This document shows, one piece after another, positions 24,928-32,473 of a stretch of 34,499 nucleotides of DNA. The stretch lies in NCBI GenBank assembly GCA_018814045.1, contig JAHJAR010000080.1:1-34499 (forward strand), in the 5' to 3' direction. Each line of letters opens with the position of its first letter. The stretch's first letter is position 1. The DNA is from Planctomycetota bacterium. GTDB taxonomy: Bacteria; Planctomycetota; Phycisphaerae; UBA1845; Fen-1342. The translations under genes were made by a program, and so were the position numbers. Below the pieces are notes generated by a model that saw only the letters and a program-made list of their open reading frames with translations, had not been told where the DNA came from and did no database searches.

Positions 24928-26775
24928 CTACGCCGACTGCCGCCGCACCGTCATATCGAAGCTGCGCACCATGTTCTTGTACAGACTGAACGTGATCGCC
25001 ATGTAAACCGCGGCCGAGATCAGGCTGGTGATCACCCGTTCGATGCGCAATTGACCGATCTGTGCGCGCGTGAGCTGGCTGGCGTCTTCGGCCAAAGATG
25101 GCACGTCGATCAAGGCCTGCATCGCCGGGAACGGCGCAAAGGGCAACGCCAGCGCGCTGACATGCTGGCCCGCGTTCAGCAAGGCAAAGCCACAGCCCCA
25201 CATTATGCCCGCCGCCCCCATGACGATGGCCGTGCTGATCATCACGGCCTGCACCGTCTTCTTCGACAGTAGCGAGAACTGGAGCCCCACCATCGCCGCG
25301 ACCGACGAGAACGCGATCATGAGAGCAGGCGCCAGCAAGAGGGCCTCGGCCGACGTGACCGCCTCGCGCCCGCTGCCGTGGAACACATCCGCCACAACGA
25401 ACAACAGCAGCGTGAACGTCGGGACCGCAATGAGCGGCAGCGCAAACCGCACCAGTCCCTGCAACATGCCGGCGATGATGTACTGGCTGGTCAACGGGGT
25501 CGAGAGCAACAACTCCATCGTCAGCGACTCCTTTTCGCGCGTCAGAGTGGTGGCCGCCGTATTGGTCACCACCAGCAGGATCACCGCCAACTCGATCCAG
25601 ACCAGGGCCGTCAGCCACGGCCGGACGTCGCAGAAGCTGGTGGGGCCCCACCAGCTCTGCTCGCTGGCGACCAAAAGCACCACGCCCGCCACGGCGCCCA
25701 CCACGATGAAGGCCCAGCGCATCACCGAGCGGCCGCCGGCCGAAGCCCGCGTCGACGCTTCGCGCCAGGCGATGGGGTTGCGCCAGACTCGCCGCGGTCG
25801 GCGGCGTAGCTCGCCCTGCTCCTGCCGTACCACGGCGTCGCGGAGGCGCGTGAAGATGGTGGTCTCACCTTCGCGCGCCCCGCGGCGCACGAAGACCAGG
25901 CTGATCAGCACCATCACGACTGACGCCAGCGTCGTCAGCGCCATGTAGCCGTACTGCGGCCGGGCCAGCATCCAACGCCAGGGCCAGCCGTAGTGGAAAA
26001 CGTCGGAGGCCGCCGGCGCGGGTGTCTGCCCGGTCACCACGAGCAGAGCCAGGAAGGGATGCAACGGTGCCAACCAGCTCATCTGCCGCTGCGCGTTCGC
26101 GCCGAGATAGCTCGCCCCCGCCGGCGCCTCTGGCAGCCACGTGTACGACGCATAGCCCAGCGCCCCCATGGCCAGCAGGTAGACGGCGATACCCACGAAA
26201 AAGGCGAAGATAGTGCGGCGTGTGCCGATCTTCAGGAAGCTGATCATGATCGCCAGGGCCCCGGTGACCAGCCCGGTGCAGGCCGCCAGCGCGAAGCTCT
26301 GAAAGACCTCGGCGGTGGTCACGCCGCCATATAGCATGGTTACGCAGAAAACCGGCAGGCCGGAGAGCAGCAGCACCCAGACGAAGTAGATGCGGCTGAA
26401 GAGTGAGCCAAGGACAATCTGGCCGTTCGAAAGCGGCGTGGTCAGCAGGATGTGGTAGGTGTTGGAATCCTTCTCCTGCGTAATCGCGGCGGCGCAGAAG
26501 ACCGGCGCGATGAAGCTCATCAGGAAGATTTGCACCACACTGACCCACATGAAGGTCTGCGTCGAGCCTTTCGCCAGTTCCGCCAGGGACTGATCGCCGT
26601 GGCCAATGAGGTTGCTACCGCCGACCAGCATGACGATGAAGAGCGTGACGGGATAGGCCAGGCGCGCCCACAGATGCCGGATGCGCTTTCCGCCGGAGGA
26701 AACGACGCGCGTCACGATCGGGTTCGCGGGCAGCAGCCGCCAGAGCCAGGATCCGATGTCGCGGAAAAGTCCCAT
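24928..26775 (-). CDS. ABC-2 type transporter permease, two permease units fused
   Basis: 615 residues with about twelve hydrophobic segments in two groups (residues about 40-300 and 345-610). Each half has the ABC-2 features: a conserved segment before the second helix (AAAITQEKDSNTYHILLTTPLSNGQIVLG in the first half, TLTREKESLTMELLLSTPLTSQYIIAG in the second). This shows an internal duplication or fusion, so one polypeptide can supply both membrane subunits of the exporter. The partner ATPase lies upstream on the same strand (26914-27843), and an accessory membrane protein before that. The start ATG is at 26775; no clear Shine-Dalgarno is visible, and a heptad repeat array ends 13 bp upstream of it. 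Substrate unknown. Confidence 0.9.
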   Translation of the reverse strand: MGLFRDIGSWLWRLLPANPIVTRVVSSGGKRIRHLWARLAYPVTLFIVMLVGGSNLIGHGDQSLAELAKGSTQTFMWVSVVQIFLMSFIAPVFCAAAITQEKDSNTYHILLTTPLSNGQIVLGSLFSRIYFVWVLLLSGLPVFCVTMLYGGVTTAEVFQSFALAACTGLVTGALAIMISFLKIGTRRTIFAFFVGIAVYLLAMGALGYASYTWLPEAPAGASYLGANAQRQMSWLAPLHPFLALLVVTGQTPAPAASDVFHYGWPWRWMLARPQYGYMALTTLASVVMVLISLVFVRRGAREGETTIFTRLRDAVVRQEQGELRRRPRRVWRNPIAWREASTRASAGGRSVMRWAFIVVGAVAGVVLLVASEQSWWGPTSFCDVRPWLTALVWIELAVILLVVTNTAATTLTREKESLTMELLLSTPLTSQYIIAGMLQGLVRFALPLIAVPTFTLLLFVVADVFHGSGREAVTSAEALLLAPALMIAFSSVAAMVGLQFSLLSKKTVQAVMISTAIVMGAAGIMWGCGFALLNAGQHVSALALPFAPFPAMQALIDVPSLAEDASQLTRAQIGQLRIERVITSLISAAVYMAITFSLYKNMVRSFDMTVRRQSA

Positions 26776-26787
26776 GGTCTTATGTCA

Positions 26788-26905
26788 GGATTGAGGATTG
26801 AGGATTGAGGATTGAGGGGCGAGAGCCTTGGGATCGATGCTCTCGTGTGAGACCTTCGAAGACGCGCGTGGGCCAACTCCATCCTCCATCCTCAATCCTC
26901 AATCC
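26788..26905. repeat. Facing heptad repeat arrays in the ABC operon spacer
   Basis: Four perfect GGATTGA units run from 26788 to 26815, and a matching inverted array of four units (TCCATCC twice, then TCAATCC twice) runs from 26878 to 26905. The arrays can pair into a stem of about 28 bp around a 62-nt loop. It separates the ATPase gene from the permease gene (138-bp spacer), so a folded mRNA there could change the ratio of the two products. Slipped-strand mispairing could change the unit number. Confidence 0.85.
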
Positions 26906-26913
26906 TATGCGCC

Positions 26914-27843
26914 TCACTGCACTATCCCCTTCGTCAGCCGCATGAACGCCGTCTCCAGGTTGACTTCCTCCTGCTTGATCTCGCTGATGCGCAGCTTGTT
27001 GGCCAGCATGGCTTGGGCGATGAAGCTGAAATCGGCCGTATCGCTCGCCAACTCGACTATGACCAGGCCGTCGCGCAGGTGCGTCGCCTGCACGCCGGAC
27101 AGCGCCGCGAGCACCTGGCGCACGCGCTCGTGGTCGTCCGGGGTGACAACGTGCACGACGCTGCCGACTCGCGCGCGGCGGAGGGCCTCGGCCACCGAGC
27201 CCTGGTAGATCAACTCACCCTGTTCCAGGATGCCGATGCTCGTGCAGAGGTCGGCCAGCTCGGGCAGAATGTGCGAACTGATCAGGATGGTTTTGCCCAT
27301 GCGATGCAGCTCTTTCAGCAGCTCGCGGATCTCGATGCGCGCCCGCGGGTCCAACCCGCTGGCCGGCTCGTCGAGCAGCAGCACCTGCGGGTCGTGCAGC
27401 AACACGCGGGCGATGCTGAGCCGCTGCTTCATGCCGCGCGAGAGCGAATCCACCAGCGCGTCGTGCTTGTGGCTCAGGTCCGAAAGTTCCAGCACGTCAC
27501 CCACGATCTGGCGGCGCTTCTTACCGGTGATGTTGTAGGCGCTGGCGAAGAATTCCAGGTACTCCTGCACGACCATGTCTTCGTACGCCCCGAAGAAGTC
27601 GGGCACGTAGCCGATCAGCGGCCGGATCTTGCGCGATTCGTACCCCACCACGTGGTCGCACACGCGCGCCTCGCCCCAGGTCGGCTGCAACAGCGTGGCC
27701 AGGATGCGAATCGTCGTCGTCTTACCGGCCCCATTCGGCCCGATGTACCCGAAGCACTCGCCCTCGTTGATGTTCAGGTGCAGGTTGTTCAGGGCCACCA
27801 GCTTGCCGTAGCGCTTGGTCAGGTTGATGGTCTGGATGATCAT
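26914..27843 (-). CDS. ABC transporter ATP-binding protein
   Basis: 309 residues from the ATG at 27843; the longer open frame to 28257 overlaps the upstream gene and is not used. Motifs: Walker A GPNGAGKT (35-42), signature LSRGMKQ (134-140), Walker B LLLDEP (155-160) with the catalytic Glu, and the switch His H191 in LISSH. The C-terminal 90 residues form an extra domain, as in CcmA/NatA-type exporters of the ABC-2 class. Its ATG overlaps the TGA of the preceding gene (27840-27843), so translation of the two is coupled. It should energise the double permease encoded at 24928-26775. Confidence 0.95.
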   Translation of the reverse strand: MIIQTINLTKRYGKLVALNNLHLNINEGECFGYIGPNGAGKTTTIRILATLLQPTWGEARVCDHVVGYESRKIRPLIGYVPDFFGAYEDMVVQEYLEFFASAYNITGKKRRQIVGDVLELSDLSHKHDALVDSLSRGMKQRLSIARVLLHDPQVLLLDEPASGLDPRARIEIRELLKELHRMGKTILISSHILPELADLCTSIGILEQGELIYQGSVAEALRRARVGSVVHVVTPDDHERVRQVLAALSGVQATHLRDGLVIVELASDTADFSFIAQAMLANKLRISEIKQEEVNLETAFMRLTKGIVQ

Positions 27844-30215
27844 GGCGTCGTCCCCCCGCTGCCGCTTCTGACGGTCTCGATCGGGACGCGCACGCGGTAC
27901 AGGCTGCGTCCCTCTTGGGTTTCCATGGGCCTGCCGTTGCCATACAAGGTGGCTGGCCCGGGCTGGTCGGCGATCAGCAGCAGCACTGCCTGCCCTCTGA
28001 TCAGCCAGTGTGAAACGTCGCGATCCACGAGGCCGGCGGTCGTCACCGGCGTCTTGGGCGTCGCAAAGTCCTGCTCGCTGCTGTGCAGATAGAAAGCACG
28101 CGTCGACGCCAGCAGCAATGCCTCGTCCGTGGCATTCAGCGAGTCGGTCCCGAACCCCAGCACGCCCCGGTAGTTGCCGACCCAATGCTGCTGCGCGTCC
28201 CACAGTGTCGTCAGCTCGGGCCGCCGCTTGGGGTCCGGCTGGGCCTGCGCCGCCCAACGCGTCAGGTCGCGCCCATGGGTCGCATACTCGGTACTCCCCA
28301 AGTTGCGTACTTCGGAATGCGCCGCGATTGACGGCAGGCGCAGCGCCAGAATATTCACCGCGGGTGGCACGTTCAGATTCCCCTTGAAGCCACCCGGACG
28401 AGCCTGGGAAAGCCCGGCGGCCCGGTACGGCTCGCCCAACCCCAGGACGTCAGCCGCCCGCGGATCGATGTAGAGCACGTAACCGTCGCCAATGTCGGCG
28501 TCCAGATCATTCGCAATCCAGCTCTCGGGCAAGATCTGCCCCGTCCCGCGATCCGCGATCAGACGCCCACGCACCCCGCCACGGATCCGCCCCTGCCAGA
28601 ATCCCTCGAATTGCTTCAGCGTTGCCCGCATCGGCGTACCCAACAACGCCGACTTCGCTGGCCGGGCGGTGTAACGCTCGGTCGTAGCGTAATACGTCGG
28701 CCGCCCCAGACCGCCGTGTGCCATGGCGCGCAGGTAATTGCCTTCGATCGAGAGTTCGCCACTGTCGAGCACGGTCGGCAGTGACAGGTCAATCCGCTGT
28801 CGCCGCGGGCTGTTGTAGCCGAACAGGCACAACGCGCGGGCTTCGCTCGAACCGGCCTCCAGGTCGACCAAGCTTGTGCTGTGCACCTTTCCGAACACCC
28901 CCCTGCTCATGCCGACGATGCCCACGCTGAGCACACTGGCCAGCAGCGCGAAAGCCGCGAAGACCGTCCAGCTCAGTTGCGTGAGGCGGCGGCGCTTCAG
29001 CCACCACCAACTCGCGGCGGTGGCCAGGCCGATGTAGATGCTGATGAACAGCATGCCCGCCAAGACCAGCAAACCGGCGCGTCCGCTGAACTCGACCGGC
29101 TTGGCGACACCCGCGAAGAGCCCCTTGCGGCCTCGTGAGAGCGCAAACCGCAGGTCGGCCTCGGCCTTGAGGAACTCCTCAGTATGACGATTCAGGTCGA
29201 ACAATTCGCTCCAGAACTCGCGCCGCACCGGCACACTGGTCAGGTCGGCCAGACTCGCCGCGGTGGCGATGACGCGTCCGGAGCCAACCATCTGCATCGT
29301 GATGAGGCTGAGCCGCCCGCCGGGTCGTTCATCCCAGAACGTGCGCTGCGCACCCTCAGCCGCCCGCGCCGTCGTCACCGCGACCGGAGCCTCGAACTCG
29401 CCGGCCGGAGCCAGCCGCTCTATGAATTTGGGCAGGGTCGCGACGGTTATCGTCGTACCCTCGCCACGCAAGGGGATGATCTCGGCCAGTTCCGGGCTAT
29501 CCTGGATCCGCCCCCAACTGAGCCCGATCCCCACTACCAGTTGTCCGCCGTTGCGAACCCACTGCACCAGCGCCTCCAATTGGTGGGCGCTGAGCTTCTG
29601 CGGATCCGGGCGGTCCCAAACCACCACATCGACCGCCTCGAGCCCCCACCAGCGATCGGGCAATTCGTGCGGCGGCATCGTGGCCACGCGGACGGGGCGG
29701 TAGTACTCGCGGCTTCCGAATCCGAAGCCATCATCCGCATCGTCACCTGACCGCAAGCGGCGCAAGGCGGCGATCGAGCGCTCACCGCTGATGTCCAGGA
29801 TGAGCATGTCGTCGTTGCCGAGGATATCGAACGCGGGCACCGGCAGGCTCGTGATCAGCACACCATCCGCGCTGATTACGTCAACCTTGAGCGGGTCGTA
29901 CCCAAGCGTGACCGCGTAGCACCAGATGCGCTGCAAGCCGGCTCCGGCCGTCAGCCCCACCGGTCCCTGCGTGAAGGCGACCCGGTCCCCGTCCAGATCC
30001 ACGCACTCGCAGCGCAGGTCTACCTGGAGATGCTCGCTGCCCGGGACCGTCAGCTCGACCAGAATCGGCATCCACTGCCCCGCCCGGGCCGCAAACTTGA
30101 CCGCCTCCGAAGCGCGAAACCCGACGGACCGCACGTCGCCCTGCACCGGCTGGGCGCGCGCCACGCCGCTACACATCAACATGAGCAACAGGCTTATGAC
30201 CCTTGGCCTGGACAT
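27840..30215 (-). CDS. Secreted/membrane accessory protein of the ABC-2 exporter, amidotransferase-like fold
   Basis: 791 residues from the ATG at 30215, which has GGGAG 9 nt upstream; an extension to a TTG at 30248 lacks this. Residues 5-22 are a signal peptide (VISLLLMLMCSGVARA). The N-terminal domain is beta-rich. Residues about 135-260 look like a class I glutamine amidotransferase/ThuA-type fold (VVVWDRPDPQKLSAHQLEALV, WVRNGGQLVVG) with no obvious catalytic Cys, as in GldG-type accessory proteins. Two membrane segments lie at about 379-405 and 415-436, followed by a 350-residue C-terminal region with no recognised domain. It is the first gene of the ABC operon and its stop overlaps the ATPase start. 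Role in the exporter is by context. Confidence 0.8.
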   Translation of the reverse strand: MSRPRVISLLLMLMCSGVARAQPVQGDVRSVGFRASEAVKFAARAGQWMPILVELTVPGSEHLQVDLRCECVDLDGDRVAFTQGPVGLTAGAGLQRIWCYAVTLGYDPLKVDVISADGVLITSLPVPAFDILGNDDMLILDISGERSIAALRRLRSGDDADDGFGFGSREYYRPVRVATMPPHELPDRWWGLEAVDVVVWDRPDPQKLSAHQLEALVQWVRNGGQLVVGIGLSWGRIQDSPELAEIIPLRGEGTTITVATLPKFIERLAPAGEFEAPVAVTTARAAEGAQRTFWDERPGGRLSLITMQMVGSGRVIATAASLADLTSVPVRREFWSELFDLNRHTEEFLKAEADLRFALSRGRKGLFAGVAKPVEFSGRAGLLVLAGMLFISIYIGLATAASWWWLKRRRLTQLSWTVFAAFALLASVLSVGIVGMSRGVFGKVHSTSLVDLEAGSSEARALCLFGYNSPRRQRIDLSLPTVLDSGELSIEGNYLRAMAHGGLGRPTYYATTERYTARPAKSALLGTPMRATLKQFEGFWQGRIRGGVRGRLIADRGTGQILPESWIANDLDADIGDGYVLYIDPRAADVLGLGEPYRAAGLSQARPGGFKGNLNVPPAVNILALRLPSIAAHSEVRNLGSTEYATHGRDLTRWAAQAQPDPKRRPELTTLWDAQQHWVGNYRGVLGFGTDSLNATDEALLLASTRAFYLHSSEQDFATPKTPVTTAGLVDRDVSHWLIRGQAVLLLIADQPGPATLYGNGRPMETQEGRSLYRVRVPIETVRSGSGGTTP

Positions 30216-30395
30216 GCTCTCGCGCTCCCGCGCCAGGTTCGCCGTCAACTCACTCGGCGCGCTGCCACCCGCGACGCCGAAACCGCCGCATCCCGATCTA
30301 CGGCGGCGATCCCGCGCGCCGCACCCGCCGCCGGCCCGATCGAATCCTGAGGCGACCGTTCTTGCCGCACAGTAGCAGGTTCGAACGGCGGTTCA

Positions 30396-30401
30396 ATTAT
30401 A
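30396..30401 (-). promoter_or_regulatory. Possible -10 element for the ABC operon
   Basis: A perfect TATAAT on the minus strand, about 180 bp before the first ABC gene, in the divergent spacer. No good -35 was found at 16-18 bp, so this is a weak call. Confidence 0.25.
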
Positions 30402-30441
30402 AGGAGATACGATCGTTGGAACCCCCCCGTTCGAGATCTTC

Positions 30442-30469
30442 TTGACAGGCGACCAGACTACGTTACACT
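30442..30469 (+). promoter_or_regulatory. Sigma-70-like promoter of the MATE gene leader
   Basis: TTGACA (30442-30447, perfect -35) and TACACT (30464-30469, four of six -10 bases) with a 16-nt spacer. The start would be near 30476, giving a leader of about 220 nt before the MATE gene. Confidence 0.6.
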
Positions 30470-30500
30470 TCGTTGCGAAAATGATCGATATCGTCTAATG

Positions 30501-30591
30501 ACGGCTTGCGCACCAATAGAGGGCAGATCCATGCAGCTACCCACAGGCAACATTCCGTCCCCTGTGTGGGTAGTTGTGCCCGCGCCGCCGT
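30501..30591 (+). promoter_or_regulatory. Aptamer-like folded leader upstream of the MATE gene
   Basis: The leader folds as one long hairpin with asymmetric internal loops. ACGGC (30501-30505) pairs with GCCGT (30587-30591), GCGC (30508-30511) with GCGC (30582-30585), GGGCA (30521-30525) with TGCCC (30577-30581), and 30537-30547 with 30561-30573 (11 pairs with a 2-nt bulge). The unpaired left sides, 30512-30520 and 30526-30536, are 9 and 11 nt, whereas the right side has only 0 and 3 nt, as in many ligand-binding RNA domains. An intrinsic terminator follows at 30625. The shape is that of a riboswitch, but I do not recognise a known class (not ykkC/guanidine, crcB/fluoride, GEMM or TPP). Confidence 0.5.
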
Positions 30592-30624
30592 AGGCCCCGA
30601 TCGAAAAAATCGAACCGTCGATCC

Positions 30625-30659
30625 GGACCCTGGCGAGCAAAAACTCCCGGGGTCCTTTT
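30625..30659 (+). terminator. Intrinsic terminator or attenuator in the MATE leader
   Basis: GGACCCTGG (30625-30633) pairs with CCGGGGTCC (30647-30655; nine pairs, one G-U) around a 13-nt A-rich loop and is followed by TTTTATAT. It lies 40 nt before the MATE start, so it would stop transcription before the gene unless prevented. GGCCCC at 30593-30598, just after the aptamer-like fold, can pair with the 3' arm as an alternative. Confidence 0.6.
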
Positions 30660-30698
30660 ATATGGCAGCCGTGGCCCGCGGTAGAACGAGAGTCAAAC

Positions 30699-32192
30699 GT
30701 GTCAACGCGAGCAATGAACAGCAAGCCGGCCTTTCAAAGCCCCACCATAGAACTGCTCTACCTGGCCGGCCCCATCATCCTCATGATGGTCTCGCGCATG
30801 CTGATGGGGTTTATCGATTTCGTCATGGTCTCCGAGCTGGGCACCGTGGCCCAGGCGGCGATTTCGCCGGCGACCATCTTCGTCTTCGGGTTGGCCTGCC
30901 TGGGGATGGGTGTCGCGCAGGCGGTGCAGACGTTCGTCTCGCAGACCGACGGCCGGGGCGAGCCGGAACAAGCCGGGTCGTACGGCTGGCAAACCCTGTA
31001 TATCGCCGGGCTCTGTGGCCTGATCACCTGGCCGGTTGCGCAGACCACGCCGATCTGGTACGGCTGGGTCGCCCAGTTCGCGAACCACGCCCCGGAGATG
31101 GCGCGCCTGGAAATCGAATACACGCAGATCGCCCTGTGGAGCGTGCCCGCTTCAGTCGTTAGCGTCGGTCTGAACGGGTTCTTCATGGGCGTGCAGCGGC
31201 CGCGGGTGACGCTGCTGGCGATGGTCGCATCGCTGGTCGTGAACGCGGTGGGCAACTACGCCCTCATATTCGGCCACTTCGGCTTTCCTGAGCTGGGGAT
31301 TGCCGGAGCAGCAATCGCCACCGTCATCGGCTGGCTCACGCGTGCCGCCGTTTTGGCCGGAGCCATGCTCCTGCCGCGTTATGACCGGCGCTACAATACG
31401 CGGCGCTCGTTTGCCTTCAGCGCCCGCAAGTTTGTGGGGCTGCTGCGCGTGGGTGGGCCAACCTCCATCCAGTGGCTGGTAGATATCGGCTCCTGGACCG
31501 CGTTCCTGGCCTTCATCATGCCCGGCCTCGGTCTCAGCGCCACGGCCGCCAGCAACGTCGGCCTGCAATACATGCACCTGTCGTTCATGCCGGCGGTCGG
31601 CCTAGGGCTGGCGCTGTGCTCGCAGGTGGGCTTCGCCATCGGCGAAGGCCGGCCCGACGTCGCCGTGCAGCGGACGCGCGTCGCACTCGGGCTGACCGCC
31701 GGCTACATGGGCGCCATCGGCGTGCTGTTCCTGGTCGCCGGCCGTCCGCTCATGGGGCTGCTATCCGACGATCCGGCCGTAATCGACCTTGGTGTTTCCG
31801 TGCTCATCTGGGCCGCGGTCTTCCAGGCGTTTGACGCGATGTCCATCACCTACATGAACGCTCTGCGCGGCGCCGGTGATACGCGCTGGCCAGCGGTGAT
31901 GATCGGCATCACGTGCTGGGGCGTGTTCATCGGCGGCGGCTACTTGATGGCCCGGCTCGTCCCGCAGTGGGGACTGAACGGCCCCTGGATGATGTGCACC
32001 ACCTATATCATCCTGCTCGGCTGCCTGCTGGCGGGGCGCTGGCGCGGCGACCGGTGGCGGAGGATCCGCCTCTTTGGCGACACCGACTCCGGAACCGCGG
32101 ACCAATCGACACTGGCCGACGCAGCGGCGGACGACGACACGCGCGACCTTGCGCTCGCAGCGCCGCCCACGGTGCCCACGCCGGCGGATTGA
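30699..32192 (+). CDS. MATE family efflux transporter
   Basis: 497 residues from the GTG at 30699; the ATG at 30714 would remove five residues and is equally possible, since neither has a strong Shine-Dalgarno. Twelve hydrophobic segments in two similar halves are visible. The N-terminal half begins LLYLAGPIILMMVSRMLMGF and contains FIDFVMVSELG; the second half starts near KFVGLLRVGGPTSIQWLVDI and includes NVGLQYMHLSFMPAVGLGLA and MNALRGAGDTRWP, the usual MATE blocks. These exporters use Na+ or H+ to expel drugs or metabolites. The C-terminal 45 residues are an acidic, disordered tail. A folded leader with a terminator precedes it, so expression is probably controlled by attenuation. Confidence 0.93.
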   Translation: MSTRAMNSKPAFQSPTIELLYLAGPIILMMVSRMLMGFIDFVMVSELGTVAQAAISPATIFVFGLACLGMGVAQAVQTFVSQTDGRGEPEQAGSYGWQTLYIAGLCGLITWPVAQTTPIWYGWVAQFANHAPEMARLEIEYTQIALWSVPASVVSVGLNGFFMGVQRPRVTLLAMVASLVVNAVGNYALIFGHFGFPELGIAGAAIATVIGWLTRAAVLAGAMLLPRYDRRYNTRRSFAFSARKFVGLLRVGGPTSIQWLVDIGSWTAFLAFIMPGLGLSATAASNVGLQYMHLSFMPAVGLGLALCSQVGFAIGEGRPDVAVQRTRVALGLTAGYMGAIGVLFLVAGRPLMGLLSDDPAVIDLGVSVLIWAAVFQAFDAMSITYMNALRGAGDTRWPAVMIGITCWGVFIGGGYLMARLVPQWGLNGPWMMCTTYIILLGCLLAGRWRGDRWRRIRLFGDTDSGTADQSTLADAAADDDTRDLALAAPPTVPTPAD

Positions 32193-32319
32193 GTAGCGAG
32201 GATCGCCGCGGGGAAGTATGCTGGTGCTGCTCTGTCGCATGAGTCAGGCAGCGTTCGAACTCCGTTCTGGACGCAGTCGCGATTGGGTGTCTTCCCGTGT
32301 TCTACGGCCGAGACAGAGC

Positions 32320-32399
32320 CCGGCCGCTACGTTCTCTGTCCGGCCGCGACGTTCTCCGCCCGGCCGTGCTGTGTTTCTGGCCGACCACGCCGTATTTCC
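32320..32399 (+). repeat. Four imperfect 20-bp tandem repeats upstream of ileS
   Basis: Units start at 32320, 32340, 32360 and 32380. The first two share 17 of 20 bases (CCGGCCGC, then ACGTTCT), the third is more distant and the fourth is degraded. The array occupies the 281-bp gap before ileS; no T-box elements were found there. Confidence 0.7.
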
Positions 32400-32473
32400 A
32401 GCGGATGCGGAGTCTGGCGGCCGACTATTGGGTTTCTGCCACGCAATGAACGTGAATTCGCACGGAGCGAGCG

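Noticed and set aside
26788..26905. CRISPR-like array
   Set aside because: The repeated unit is only 7 bp with no spacers between units.
32193..32473. T-box leader for ileS
   Set aside because: No specifier-loop or AGGGTGG-type antiterminator sequence was found.
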